NCBI GenBank assembly: GCA_905160935.1
Contig: CAJHZI010000271.1
Span: 1,417,501 to 1,481,500 of the forward strand
Direction: 5' to 3'
Length of the DNA: 64,000 nucleotides
Source of the DNA: Enchytraeus crypticus
Lineage: Eukaryota; Annelida; Clitellata; Enchytraeida; Enchytraeidae
Shown: piece by piece, positions 1 to 12,512 of the stretch
How positions within the stretch are numbered: position 1 is the stretch's first letter
Layout of the letters: each line of letters begins with the position of its first letter
Translations under genes and position numbers: made by a program
Notes under the pieces: generated by a model
What the model was told of the DNA's origin: nothing
Databases searched by the model: none
What the model saw: the letters and a program-made list of their open reading frames with translations, nothing else

Positions 1-240
1 AAATAATCGTTTTCTTGGTGCTTATTAATCATTAAAAGATAAAAAATGATAAAAGTTTTGAATAAATTGTTAAAATGGCAAAATAATATGAAATATTGAA
101 ATCAAATGTACATTTGAGGAACATTTTATAATATTACTTGTATTGATCACTATGTCCAATCCTTTGTTTGCCAACAAGCGACTGTAAGCTAGGTAATGAT
201 TTAAATGCCCTATAGTTTTATTAACAGTTATTAACTGTTA

Positions 241-380
241 GTGTTTCACGCTGCTGGCCAATGTTTCACGCTGCTGACCAATGTTTCACTATCACACTGC
301 TGACCAGTGTTTCAGGAAAATTTTCAGCGTGAAACACTGGTCAGCAGCGTGAAACACTGGTCAGAAGCGTGAAACACAGG
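241..380. repeat. Inverted array of a 20-bp unit (large hairpin)
   Basis: A unit close to ATGTTTCACGCTGCTGACCA is repeated about three times on the left (241-314). It then appears in reverse complement about three times on the right (326-380), around a short centre, GAAAATTTTC. The innermost arms, 297-314 and 330-347, are a perfect 18-bp inverted repeat. No coding frame fits. Its function is unknown; the structure is seen directly. Confidence 0.9.
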
Positions 381-487
381 TCCACTGGTTAATTAAAAAT
401 AATCTTTCACTTTCATTTTACTGCACTTAAAATAAAAAACCTGTACCTAAATTCTATACTAACTCAAAATTGAGTAACTTAATATTT

Positions 488-562
488 GCGATGGTAGCTC
501 GAGTGTGTTGAGCAGCCTTGGAGAAAACTGCGGTTCTGAACCTTGAGGTTAAACACACATCC
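488..562 (+). repeat. Family H short dispersed repeat
   Basis: It reads GATGGTAGCTCGAGTGTGTT, then a CTTGAGGTTAAACACACATC-like end. Closely similar stretches occur at 43950-44032 and 58230-58320. It is possibly a small SINE or the 5' end of a larger element. Confidence 0.6.
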
Positions 563-2093
563 ACCAACCTTTCATTTTGCTATTTATAAATACTACGATC
601 ACTGCAGGCGTCACATTATCACTCGATTTTCACAAAACCTTCGTTAATTAATTTTAACACGGGGTAACAAGGTGCATTCTTAATCACACTCGAGCCACTT
701 CCCAGTAAAATACACTTCAATGAATGGCAGAGATAACAGCACACAGCAAAGCGAAATTCTTCCGTTTATAATCATTATGACCAGCTGCCCTTTTACGTTA
801 AACTTGATTCGATTTTCAACGACAATAGGCATAAGAAGTGTCGGCTCTCTTTGAAGCTAATCGGTTTTAGACTATAATTATGCTGAATACCGGAGTGGGA
901 ACAACAGTACTATATAAGAGGATGATAATGTTTAGAACTTTAGAAGAAGTGGAGTAAAGAGACTATAAAAGTAAGTACCGACACCAAGTGTCAGCTTCAA
1001 TTTTAAGCTCTTTCAACTTATAAATAATGAAATTAATGAATTTAATATATTCACTTTTGTATTACATTTAAACTAAAATATATTATAATAAAACTATGCT
1101 ACAAAAATGCTAACATAAATTCAGGTATAGTTGAAATATATTTACAATTTTTCCATGGTTTCAAACTTAGGAGCCAATATAGCAAGTTACACATGCATAC
1201 GAAGACGTAAGCTACAACGCATTACTAATTACTATGTAGCCCTTTGTTCAGAGTTGATATCTTTACATTATATTCTAACATTACGTATCTTTGTAGAAAT
1301 TTCTGCACTTTTACTGGGCTAATACTCGGAGAGTAATTGTAACTTTATCATTCACATCATCCATGCCGACTAGCCCAAGGCAAGGAGTCAACTCTGGTGC
1401 AAAATACCGAGCCATCTTTTATGGCAACGATTATAATTACCAAAGTATTATATGCAAGAATAGACATAACAAATATAACACTGCTGCCAAATGATCTTCT
1501 TGCGTTTAATAATTCTGAAAAAGACTCTGACAACATTTGGTTCAAAACGAACCTTTATTTAGCCATCTTTTGCATTTTGAATTTAGTTCTTTTTATATAT
1601 TTCATTGAATTTACTTAATAATATCGATGGCGCATTTTATCACTTTGCATTTATTTGGGCATTATTATTCTTCAATCGTATTTTGCACCAACACAAGTGT
1701 AACTGAGCTTCGTGCTATAGAATTCTTATTATATTCTTAATTCTTATTATTAGATAATAATAATAATAATTATAATAATAATAACTTAATTATAATAATA
1801 ATATTAATTATAACAATTATAATTCTAATTATAATCATCATTCTAATTCTAATTAGAATTCTAATATAATTATAATTCTTATTATTAGGTATTTATATTT
1901 ATCGCTGAATACGATGTTATTCCTTATGTATCGTGTACTGCATATTATGTACCTTCTGTATACAGTATGCGCTAACATAATTTTGGTGTATATATTATTA
2001 TTTTTCAATCGTATTTTGCACTAACATAAGTATAACTGAGAGGGGAGGAGTGAGTAAAGAGGGTTAGAGAAGAGGGAGAGGGTTAGAGAGTGG
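563..2093. other. AT-rich non-coding stretch
   Basis: No coding exon is recognised. Positions 1741-1890 are low-complexity TAA/ATT repeats. The short open frames here show no conserved features. Confidence 0.6.
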
Positions 2094-2234
2094 GTGTATG
2101 TAAGTGCACGTAAAGCATCTGTGTCGTGTCACGCTACAACCCGACACCTGATAGCCGAGTATACGATCACTGTGCTACTACTACTGGCCACTTCCTACAT
2201 TCAAAATCATTTCCCCATCTCTGTACAACATCAT

Positions 2235-2367
2235 TCAAAAATCTTTCTCCCTCTCTCACTCTTTTCTCTTTCTTCCCCCTCTCTTCTCTCTCTCTCTTCT
2301 CCCCTCTCCCTCACTCTCATCTCTCCCATCTCTCGCCCTCTTCCTTTCTCCCTCTCTCTCTCTGCGG
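2235..2367. repeat. CT-rich low-complexity tract
   Basis: A degenerate (CT)n/(CCCT)n run. It creates artefactual Ser/Leu/Pro open frames on the + strand. Confidence 0.85.
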
Positions 2368-2389
2368 TTGACGTGTTGATCTAAGGAGT

Positions 2390-2462
2390 GCTCTTATGGA
2401 GCGAGAATGCAGTCGTTGAGTATAAATATGTACCTTGAACCTGCCAATTGGCAGAGCACAGT
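2390..2462 (+). repeat. Family C repeat fragment
   Basis: It contains GAGTGCTCTTATGGAGCGAG and a terminal CTTGAACCTGCCAATTGGCA. Related copies lie near 4635 (-), 12430 (-), 22540 (-), 35140 (+) and 55490 (+). Confidence 0.55.
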
Positions 2463-4379
2463 ATAGTGATCTTAAATGATCGACTTTGACTGATATTAAA
2501 AATAGTTTACAAACTTAAATACCCTAAATTAATATAAACAATTTTGAAATGATCAAATGTTTAATCCTACAAAAGACAAAGCCGACAGATTAATTTCTTA
2601 ATAGAAAAGATATATCTACGCCTACCAAGCAAAATAAAAAAAGAATAACCTCTAACAGTCTATTTAAGATGCTACCAAGAATGATGGTAATTGACTCTAC
2701 AACTATAACTTGAAACAAAATATACTTCAAGTTATTCAGTGCAAAATCATAATAATATTTTGAATATGTTATATAATAACACTTCAATCGCCACCACTCT
2801 ATATGTACATTTGCCGACAACTTTAAGAATGCCACTTAATACGACGTCTACGCAGTCATTTCGCTGAGTATTTAAAGCTGACGCAACGTTGTGTAAATTA
2901 TTCGCTTTCAACACTCGGATGTTAATCTTCTGCCTTTGTCGATTCCACAATGCATTAATCACATAGGAATGTTTGAAAAAAAAGAACATCGAAATGCATG
3001 AAGAAGTACGAACGCATCTAAATAAATACTATATAAAACTAGGCCATTTCAGTTTACTTGTTTCAACTGTCGATATATTCAAAGCTTACAACACGTATCA
3101 CAGAGTTGGTTCGAAAATGTAACGAGTTTTATTTAAACAAAATACTTTTTACATAGCTTGCTAAGCTGAAAAGCTGCAAAATTCTATTATTAATTATACT
3201 TTGCATAGATAATTTTAAAAAAGTCAAGTATTAAAAAATAATCAAGTCGTAATTACACAGTTCGGCGTTGAATCCTAGAATGTTTTGAATGTTGATGGAA
3301 TACCGACTAGCTTGTGACGCTCACGTCAACATAACACCAGGTCTCTTATCCTTAAAAAATTCGTCTTAAAATTAATGCGCACATACAGTATGCGCATGCA
3401 TAGCATGCGCAGTATTTATTGCAATAAATACTGATTTAGCAATCCGTGCACTTTGTTGTACAAGGATTGCGAATGGCTCAAAAAGATTTTAGAGAATAGA
3501 GTATATGGAGTATGTACTAATTCATTCTGAACTGTAGCGATTCAAAAAGAATTAAAATTTGAAATTTGCTCGAACAATTGCATAGTTATAGAACTACATA
3601 TATCAATTATAATATACAACAATTTTACACAGAAACAGAAAAAGGAAGTCCTCTGTATATTTTAATTATATTTATCATTGATTCTTATAAATCAGCTGGC
3701 TACAAAATCAGAAAGACTGATAAACATTAGACTAAATTAGCATTATTAAACACAATTTATAATTAAGCAATTTTAAATGTGACTGAATAGTTTAAAATCT
3801 TATCTTGTCCATAAGTATCCGATCAGTCTGCTTTATCGTTCACCTCAATATCAAATTCTATATAGAAATCTACGCTTGACGCGTACTTATTTAAATTAAG
3901 GTCTATAATCTTCTTGAATATTAAACAGTCTTCATTCCATTTTAATAGCGTCACTCATCAAATAATCAACAAACCTTTTCATCAGTTATATTGCAGCAGA
4001 AATTACCCATATTAAATATAATCTATATATCATCGTTCTCAACAGCTTTGGTCAGTTAAATTTGATTTTCAAGTTATCACCGGATGTTAACGTAGCATGC
4101 CTATCAGTCCATCATCACCTCGCAGCGAGAAAACGTTGCATATTAAATAAACAGAGTCAACGGCCGTGCCGTGTCCATTCTTATGCGTAAATAGATCATT
4201 GTAATAAAGGCAGGGATAGAGGCTGGAGAGAACCTTCAGGCCAGAGTGGAAAAGATTTAAGAGATCGTAATACAAATAATACATTGATAATGACCATGAT
4301 AGTCCATGATATATTATAATATATCGTGGACATTATCCATTGTGTGTGTGTTTACATATAATAATACATCGATAGTGTC
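2463..4379. other. AT-rich non-coding stretch with paired palindromes
   Basis: No gene is recognised. The only clear structure is two adjoining palindromes at 3392-3433 (listed separately). The open frames at 2590-2989 (-) and 4087-4284 (-) have no recognised domain. Confidence 0.55.
3392..3433. other. Two adjoining palindromes
   Basis: GCGCATGC, a 3-nt gap, then GCATGCGC (3392-3410) is followed immediately by a 24-bp perfect palindrome at 3410-3433 centred on TTGCAA. They share base 3410. Confidence 0.85.
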
Positions 4380-4383
4380 CATG

Positions 4384-4471
4384 ATATATATATATATAGA
4401 TATATATATAGATATATATATATATATATATATACAGTATATATATACAGTATATATACAGTATATATACA

Positions 4472-4544
<73 letters not shown>
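4384..4544. repeat. (TA)n microsatellite with GATA/CAGTA variants
   Basis: A long TA dinucleotide run with interspersed TATACAGTATA units. It yields poly-(Tyr-Ile) artefact frames on both strands. Confidence 0.95.
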
Positions 4545-4545
<1 letters not shown>

Positions 4546-4635
4546 CCACGATATATAAGTATATATCATACCAAATTATATCTATAATAATTTATTTTAA
4601 AATCTTAACTTTATCAAAGTAATTCTTTCTCTTTC

Positions 4636-4765
4636 TAGTGTCCTGACACGCGGGAAGTTCATGGTACATATTTATACTTACAGTCAGTTTTCAAGCTCCA
4701 TACAGAGCACTCCATAGATCAACAAGTTCATCCCTGCACAAGAGGCTAGGCCTTATCCTAATACC
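4636..4765 (-). repeat. Family C repeat fragment
   Basis: It has the segment order typical of the family in reverse: GGTACATATTTATAC, GAGCACTCCATAGATCAACA and AGGCTAGGCCTTAT. It matches the inverse of 35140-35262 and 55490-55650. Confidence 0.6.
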
Positions 4766-5904
4766 TTATATGCCATGCCCATACTTTATGTAGCATTTAG
4801 CTTGGAAAAATATTATGGTTCAAAGTAATAATGCTATGTTAAAATAATACACTGTAAATTAACATCACAATTGCAAAATCTCTAAATATGAAAAAATGCT
4901 ATATATTAAAATACACGTATAATTATGTAATTGAATAGTACAGTCGTTCACTAGGACAATAATATAAATAATTTAACATTAATATAATTACTAGTAAATA
5001 TTTTATGGGGCATTTATATATTCGTGATGAAAAAAATTAAATTATTGTTCAGATTCAGAAAATAAAATTCTGACACACTACAAAAATAATTACTAAATTT
5101 TACTCCAAATCGATACATAAAATACAAAAAACAAGGTTGAAGAAACGGATGAGATATTAAATTGTCTGATAGTTTGACTATATATAAAATTTATCTACCC
5201 TACGTTCATGTTACGTTTAATAAAGAAGAAGCCAAATAAAACTGCAGTAGTTAAAATGATCAGGAGAGTTCAAAACAAAACATAGCAGCGAAAGAAAAAT
5301 AATAGCGCTTTAGGAATGATTCTGTATTAATGATAACAGCATTACTGATAACAAGAACTGTTATCACACTTGATAACGTGATCACGCAGAGGCTATATAG
5401 ACGGTCTTATCGCTTTAAATTTAAAGTCATATCACTTTGGGAATATGTCATTTCTAACTTTTGTTTAATGAAGTTCTATATACTCAGGATCATCATAATA
5501 ATGTCCGAAGTTGTAAACTATTGTCAGTAAACACTATGTTTAATTCTTTCGGGTTGTTTCACAGACAAAACCACTAGGCATTTATATGACCGACACTAGA
5601 AGAGCTCTCGCATTAATTAGTCCTCACAGTCGAAATGCTAATGATATCTTCAATGCATCCTAGAGGGCTTGTGTTAAGAAGCCGTGTTTAGCACAATAAA
5701 AGCTCTAAAAACAAATCAATCAAATCACCTGATTTAAAGCTAATTAGTCAGCTAAAGAAATTAATTAGGAGCCTCTCAAGTAGATCGATTAATAAGCAAA
5801 ATGACTTTTTAGATTAGAACACGTTGCCAGCTAGATAAGAGTATATGCAGCGTTAGAAGAGTTGCAGACTAATAAAATACAAACGATACTATAAATACAG
5901 TGGT

Positions 5905-6015
5905 TATCTCTCTCTCTCCCCCCCTCTCTCTCAGTGCACTGCCTTTTGATATGTCCATGGCATATATCTCCTCTACATATTTCTATCCTCTGCCTTTCTT
6001 CATATCAACATATGA
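5905..6015 (-). mobile_element. LINE-GA 3' end, truncated
   Basis: A CT-rich run is followed by AGTGCACTGCC and TCCATGGCATATATCTCCTC. Read on the minus strand this is the C-terminal coding end of the LINE (a Y-M-P-W-like motif), then a GA tail, as at 37130-37372. Confidence 0.55.
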
Positions 6016-6604
6016 ATTAGTTATCAAATCATCCATTGCTTGTCTATATTATAAATTATCCCTGGTCTCGGTCTTCCTCTAATCTTTTTATAACGGTGGT
6101 TATATAGTTTATTTAATGGACAATCAATAAACACCAGTAGTTTTAACTCATATTCTACAGGACTGCATTTTTTCCATTCCTGTTTATCTGTTGTATTTTA
6201 ATTACTTTTATTTCCTTTAATTTTATATCAGGTAAAATTGAAGACATTAAGGAGCAAAAACTCTCATCCGAGTCTTTATCAAATATAATCCAATTTCAGA
6301 AACTGCTCTCACTATTCAGTATTCATCCTGATACAATTCCCTATTAAAGTGAAAGGACATCGAAGCTTTGATGTCACAAGCCACTGATAACGTACACACA
6401 AGCTACGGTGTAAGGTGGTGCTATAGATCTGTGACTTGACTATCTTATTATACGGTTTCAGCATAAATTACTATTATAACCCAAGGCTGTAACGACTATT
6501 ACACAACAGTGATATCGTGCGTGCTCCGGCATTATATTCTGATATCCGTATAAAGTGAAATAGTATACTGCAGAATACAACATTTACAGTATCCTATATC
6601 TACA

Positions 6605-6609
<5 letters not shown>

Positions 6610-6651
<42 letters not shown>

Positions 6652-6720
6652 ATATATAACGTATATATATATATACATGTCTATACATGTATATACAATA
6701 TTTATATATACAATATACTA
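6610..6720. repeat. (TA)n microsatellite
   Basis: A TA dinucleotide run with TATACATG and TATACAATAT variants. Confidence 0.9.
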
Positions 6721-7144
6721 TGTAGAATAGTATATGTACTATACAATAGCAATAATAAATTTATTATACATATGAGTAATAAATGCAATTATGAATATGA
6801 TGAGAATCATATAATAGTGTAGGTAAATGCTTGTAATAATTAACTCACTGTAATTAATGCAGCAACTATCATATCATTTTTGTTGTTTGTACAAACGGGC
6901 AGTGTAAAACTTTTCAATAAAATAAATGTAGCTGTAACCGCAGAGAATAGATCCTTTGGAGGCTGACATTTTTCATAAATCAATTTAGCAAGCACATCTC
7001 ATAAGCCTGAGTCAAAACATAAGATACATGAATTGATATGAATTTAAGACGTACAGGTCGACTAACTCAGAAACGAAAATGCAATATTTAAAAGTATAAT
7101 ATCTGCCTAACTTGATCCATGGTGACAACGGCATTTCTTAAAAA

Positions 7145-7380
7145 TCTATTAAGAAATACGAAGAAGAGCAGATTAGGACATATTCTAAGGGGTAAGTTTA
7201 CAAAAAGAAGTCATAGAATGAAGAATTTATGGAAAAAGAGGCAGAGGAAGACTGAGATTATGAAATGGTGTTCTGCAATTGATTGAAACACCAAATATAA
7301 TCCTCCATGGAGCTTTCAAAGTCCCTCAAAATCGAAAGAGTCAGTAAGAGAAAGCAAAGTTCTGTTTTTAGCCAAGAACA
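7145..7380 (+). mobile_element. Decayed LINE C-terminal fragment (LINE-GA family)
   Basis: The nucleotides parallel the copy at 37130-37300: a segment reading like R-L-G-H-I-L-R-G, then a Lys/Arg-rich stretch. In LINEs this lies downstream of the reverse transcriptase. Stops and frame changes show decay. The family clade cannot be set from this piece. Confidence 0.55.
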
Positions 7381-8821
7381 AAACTTCAGTAGTCTTACTA
7401 CTAAATCTATACCTAATTCTTTTTACCTAATTCTAAATCTTCTTATTACTTAGCACTGAAAATACTTTAAACACAGCAACCCACACTGCCTAGTGTTAAA
7501 TGTTGGAGAAGAGATGGCAAACAATATACTGCATTAAACTCCATCTCCTCTCTCCTTAGAATTACCCTAGTAAGTTTTAAAATAGCCAGTAAACAAATTC
7601 GCACTTATAGCTTTTAAATTTGAATCATATACTATTCAGACTAGCGCGAGATATCGAGATGCCTGTATCTAAGGCAAGATTAAATATTTAGCTTTCTAAA
7701 TAGTGTAATTTAAAGAGAGGTCTATTGTCTACACTGAGCCAGGAGAAAGACTAATGAATAAAGAACAACTAAAAGTTAACAAGCATAATACTATCCATAG
7801 AAAGGACATCAGCGATAGACAAGCCCAGCATTAGAACCCACTAATGCCGATTTTGAGTCAGAAGCCTAACTAGTCATTTACTAGTAAACCAGCAGTAGGG
7901 TCAGACTGCTCACACTACATCTCATTAGGATCAAAAACAACGACAACAAAAGCTACAAAAGCTTCAGAGATGTTGTCGAGTAGAAAGGCTACCTACAAAA
8001 GACCAACTCCTATTTTATTATTATATTATTATAATATTATTGAATTACAACGCAGCACTTGTCTATATTGGTAAATTCTGAGCACACACACGGAATATCC
8101 TGGATATCTATATAATGATTTGATCATTGCTCCTGAATGTATTCAGAATTCAATGTATCAAGAATTCCTGGATTACTATATATAGCAAACTTTGCATTTA
8201 TGAAAAATAGGTTAAATATAATATTACAAAGACTGCAGAATGGAGTATGAATAAGTATAATGGAAAGTCAGGGTTGCATTTGTTAAATGTTTCCAATTCC
8301 AAGGGGGTCGTTAGGAGAGTCAAAGGTTTGCCAGGGATCATTCCGCCTTTGTCAGGGGAAATTAAAACTGGGGGTTATGACTTTAATCAGAGGGTCACAT
8401 ACCTGCCATGGGGGTCCAACCCTCCCTACCACAGAAAATATAATCTTGTTTATATCTATAGCTGGAGATTGGCAGCAACTACGGGGTGAAATAGTGAGTA
8501 AGAGAGAGAGAAAAAAAAGAGACATCCTGGTTTTTAGAAAAATGCAAGGAAAACTATGACCAATTTTACTTTAGCAAGCTTCGTATTTATTACAATTTAC
8601 AAGCTAAAGTTCTAAAATCTATGATACACTGTACTCAATAAACCTACATTTTAAAATCAAGAATCACTATATTCACACTTTTCTAAAAATATGAAACATT
8701 ATAGTCCGATACATATAACAGAATCTTAGTATTAAATTTATACAAACCGACCTAATGAATTCTTAAAATTACTGTTACTCTAAGATTTGCATAGTCATTG
8801 CATTTAAATAAATAAACTTAC
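7381..8821. other. Non-coding stretch, possible intron of the AUTS2-like gene
   Basis: If the minus-strand exon at 8822-9070 is real, this is its first intron. A higher-GC patch at 8265-8440 is open in two + frames but matches nothing recognised. It may be an unlisted repeat. Confidence 0.4.
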
Positions 8822-9070
8822 CTGTAGTTCTTCGAAGCTTTTGAAACTAGCTATTGCAAATCCATCGATAATATCCTTTAAAAATTCTGGACTTTCACAC
8901 CTCGGACCCTGCGCTGATTTTCCTTTGCTGCACGAAGGAGAAGGCGACCTAATATCCTTTCTGTTGTCCGTATCATCTGTATCCGACATATTTTCTTCCT
9001 TATCCGCAATGATTTTTGAAGTAGATTTTTTGCCGGATTTATCTGAAACGTGCTTAGTTGATGTATCCAT
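8822..9070 (-). CDS. First coding exon, AUTS2/FBRSL-like protein (partial)
   Basis: The ATG at 9070 has G at +4. It opens 83 codons that end exactly at CAG|GTAAGTTT, a near-ideal splice donor (exon end 8822, phase 0). The peptide is Ser/Asp/Lys-rich and looks disordered, then ends with DIIDGFAIASFKSFEELQ. From memory, vertebrate AUTS2 and FBRSL proteins carry a very similar N-terminal motif (IIDGFA..SF..FEALE), close to the end of an early exon. Those proteins act in the nucleus, including in non-canonical PRC1 complexes. The exon is well supported by frame and donor; the family is a recognition from one short motif. No downstream exon was found between 1 and 8800, so the gene probably continues beyond the window or has very long introns. 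Confidence 0.55.
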
Positions 9071-10419
9071 AACTGCAAGGCCGTTGTGTACACAATGTTT
9101 GTCAATTTTGCAACGACTACTATAAATAGTATAACCCCCTACTAATGTTGTGGCTAGATTTTCCTAAGCTATTTGGCATAATGCTACTACATACGAATTA
9201 TTTACAGCGAATATGCTTCGATTACGCAAATTTTCGTAGTACAGTTCAAAATCTTAATCCATAGAGACCGATTGATCAACAAAAATTACGGATTTTGTAG
9301 ACCAATAAACCTATAAAGCTTACATAAATAGCAAATATTCGCACAATATTTTACGAATTTCCTATGTTATATAATCCTAAATTATGCTAAATACTTGGAG
9401 CTATTAATTTACTCAAATATTACATTATTAAACACCTAACTCTACTTATTTCTAATCTTTTTCTCTCCATGTATTCTGTGTGGCCCAACAACGGGAACCT
9501 GCTAGCGGCGCATTACCGTCAGATCACTAGCCGTACTACTTTACCGGCCTATAAAATATTAGTAACGATATTTTTAACATTATCACTCAAATGTATAAAC
9601 TAATAATTATATAAATACACTAATTTCAATAATAGACATAGATTAGACTAAAGAATAAAATTATATAGCAAAATGTTTTATTATTATTTAACTTCTCATG
9701 AGACAAGAGTGTATTCATGCGCCCGCTTGCAAGGCCAGTTAGCCAATGAGAGAACAGAGAAGGACAAACAGAGCGATGAGTGAATAAGAAGTGCTACACA
9801 GACATCTAACCACGCGTACTATGAAGAGTAGGTAGGAGTTCCTAGGCAGTGGTTAAAGTAGGGAGGGGGTGTACGTAGGGGGATTGAGTTCCCCTAGTTC
9901 TTATTTTTCTGAGGTGAGGGCCCATATCACATAGGAGACCTGCAAATATATTTTAAGGGGCCCTAAAATGTTACCGCTACCCTGTCTTTCAATTCCCATT
10001 CTAACCACAGCTGTCAGGGGATTAGAAAATTCTAAAACTGACAAGTGCCAATGGTTTGTTTTCGACCATGAAATTTTAAAATAAGCCCAAATTAAGCCCA
10101 AATTTTACGGAGCATTAAATATTACTTTGATTGAATTGATTTAATTGAGTTGATTGAACTCCCCATCTCTGAGAATTCGAACACTGTGAAATTAACATTT
10201 CCAAATAATGCCTCTGATAATTACAAAGACAAATATATATAATAGATTTTACTTAGCTACGATATGCAAAATATCTGAAGTAAAATAAAAGACTGGGAGG
10301 AACTGGGAAATATCAGAACATAAGACACTTTGTATGTTTAAACAATTGAACTCAAAAATTGATAACAACCAGGCCGGCAATCAATAGTTCAAAATATCAT
10401 GTCACACATAGTAAACCGC

Positions 10420-10463
<44 letters not shown>

Positions 10464-10664
10464 TTGGGGCATCTTCCCCCATTTCCCCCTCGTAATCACG
10501 TCTCTGATTACATACACTTTAAAACAAAAACACATTTCACTTGTAGGTAACTGAGATTTTAAAAGAATTCAGCAATAAAATAGAAAATAAAACAGAAATA
10601 AAATAATCCTAATAAAGAATATGTCGTAAATAATAGATATTGAAGGTAGCGAGTGAGAAAAAGG
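9071..10664. other. Non-coding stretch
   Basis: It includes the putative upstream region of the 8822-9070 exon, and a short TA run at 10431-10460. No gene or repeat family is recognised with confidence. Confidence 0.5.
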
Positions 10665-11010
10665 ACTTACGTGTAACATTTAGTCAGGGCCTCAAAGTGG
10701 GGAAACAATGTACTGATGCTGTTAAAGCTGCCAATCGGACCTAAGGACTATTAAAGAGAACATTCAAAAGTAAAGATAAAGGCATTGATTTAAGATTGTA
10801 CAAATCGTTGATTCGACCTCATCTGCAGTACTGTATGTCAGTGTGGAGACCACACTACTGAAGGATATTGAGCTAATTTAAGCAGTGCAAAGAAGAGGGA
10901 TTCAGAGCATTAGGGTATGAGGAGAGGCTAAGGGCTGTTCAGCTGACAACCCCAGAAACCAGGAGAATTACAGGTGATCTTATAGAGGTTTAAAAATAAT
11001 GCATGGGCTT
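10665..11010 (+). mobile_element. LINE reverse-transcriptase C-terminal remnant (CR1/L2/Jockey-like)
   Basis: Broken frames read QGLKVGKQCTDAVKAANRT, then LLKRTFKSKDKGI, LRLYKSLIRPHLQYCMSVW, YEERL-like and TRRITGDLIEV-like segments. This order is typical of the thumb/connection region after the RT domain of CR1/L2/Jockey-type non-LTR retrotransposons. In-frame stops and small indels show it is dead. No RT catalytic motif remains. Confidence 0.8.
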
Positions 11011-11311
11011 ACTGAATAAGAATTACGGTAACGTGTAAATTAAATTATTATACAGATGAAGGCATTATTATTCATGACAATCATTGAATAATGTTATTAA
11101 TAATTTAATATATTAAACCATTGATTACCAATAGTAACAGGTAATATTGTTCTCTCCTTGCACCTCTCTAGTCCTGAATTCACCCCCTCAAATCTCTATC
11201 AAAACTCTCCCACTACAACCAACTGTTCCTAACATCTTTCTCTCTCTCTCTTCTTAACCCTCCCTCTACGAATCCTATCACCCAGACCTCCCCCCACTGA
11301 GCCTGTTCTCT

Positions 11312-11440
11312 CATAACAAGCCAGTGGCTTGTTAGCATGTTGCTCGACAGCGGATCAGCAGGTACAATGTCTAAATCCTGTGCTCTATTCGTCAATGACA
11401 TGCAAACAATCAGGAAACTGACGTTAAACTTCTTTTAGCC
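11312..11440 (+). mobile_element. SINE-A (tRNA-derived), diverged
   Basis: It has AAGCCAGTGGC, then CGACAGCGGATCAGCAGGT, a decayed box B (TCTAAATCCTG) and the tail AGGAAACTGACGTTAAAC. Confidence 0.7.
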
Positions 11441-11713
11441 TTTTAGCCTCATCATCTCTACAATTTCTAATTCTCTTTCGATCGTACCACTATTTTATCA
11501 TCAAGTCTTCACGTCAACTCTCTCCTCCCCCCACACATGCATCATTCAACCTTCGCATTCTTCTTCATCCTCAATGGAACAACATAATACAGTGACTATT
11601 AGCTTCAGATCAGTTTTTGTCTTTACTGAATAGAATTTCGATCACACCGTTGACGGCGGACGAGACAAGTCAGTCAAGCAGGGATGGGATTGATCGAGGT
11701 TCAGGCCCATAGT

Positions 11714-11745
11714 GGCAGGGGGCCGTGTGGGCCCGGCCCCCTGCC
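11714..11745. other. GC-rich 12-bp perfect hairpin
   Basis: GGCAGGGGGCCG (11714-11725) and CGGCCCCCTGCC (11734-11745) are exact reverse complements around an 8-nt loop. They stand in an otherwise AT-rich context. Function is unknown. Confidence 0.85.
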
Positions 11746-12429
11746 CCCTCCTTCTCTGCTCATCGTTGAACCATCCAACCACTTCATATCGTCACAGTGA
11801 ACTAATGACTAGGCTATGTGCATTGCACGACAAAATAGCTGAAAAATGACTTGTGTGCATTGGACGACAAAATAAATGAAAATTAACTAGAGTGCAGTGT
11901 ATGACAAAATAATTTTAAATTTACATAGCAAGGTTCAAAAAGTCTTGTCTTAGTATTCATGCTCAGATGAAGGATGTTAAATTGTTAATTAAATACACTT
12001 TGTATTGCTTGTCTGAATTTTTGATTTTGTTGTGAGTGACTACGAAGATGAAGATGATGTTGATTATTTTGAGCGATGATATGGAAATGAAACTTTATGA
12101 TCATGGTAAATAGTTATCTATAGCTTTCTTGTCGCTTTCCAAGTCGAATGACGAGTTGCAGACTCTAGTACTAAGATACTAATCGTAGAAATAAGTATCT
12201 TATAATACCAGCCTACTATGGGGAACTCATAATCAAGTGCCAGTACGTTATGCTGGCTGAGCCATGGACATCTTTATATATAGTTGATATAATTATTTAC
12301 ATGTAGAAGTCCAAGTCCATGGCCAATCCCACATCCACATATAGTGTATTATTTCAAGGTCTTTGGGCTCACCGCTGATCGCGACATAATTTTGGCTCGT
12401 CACGCACCTTTCCTCTTTATGTTATGTCT

Positions 12430-12512
12430 CACTAGTGTTCTGCCAAGCGGCAGGTCCATGGTACATATTCATACTCTCGAGTCTGCTTTCTCGCTCCATA
12501 AAAGAAGTAGAA
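12430..12512 (-). repeat. Family C repeat fragment
   Basis: It carries GTTCTGCCAAGCGGCAGGTC, CATGGTACATATTCATACTC and TCTCGCTCCATAAA, the inverse of the copies near 2390 and 55490. Confidence 0.55.

Larger units (their letters stand above)
4766..7149. other. AT-rich non-coding stretch
   Basis: It holds a LINE 3'-end fragment (about 5905-6015) and TA repeats (6610-6720). Nothing else is recognised. Confidence 0.5.

Noticed and set aside
241-380. CRISPR-like array
   Set aside because: Units are contiguous without unique spacers and occur in both orientations, in a eukaryotic genome.
2094-2384. Ser/Leu/Pro-rich open frames; similar at 45081-45446 (-)
   Set aside because: Translations of CT/GA low-complexity tracts with no conserved sequence.
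4306-4569. Three overlapping open frames rich in Tyr and Ile on both strands
   Set aside because: They are translations of a (TA)n microsatellite. The same applies to 48958-49248.
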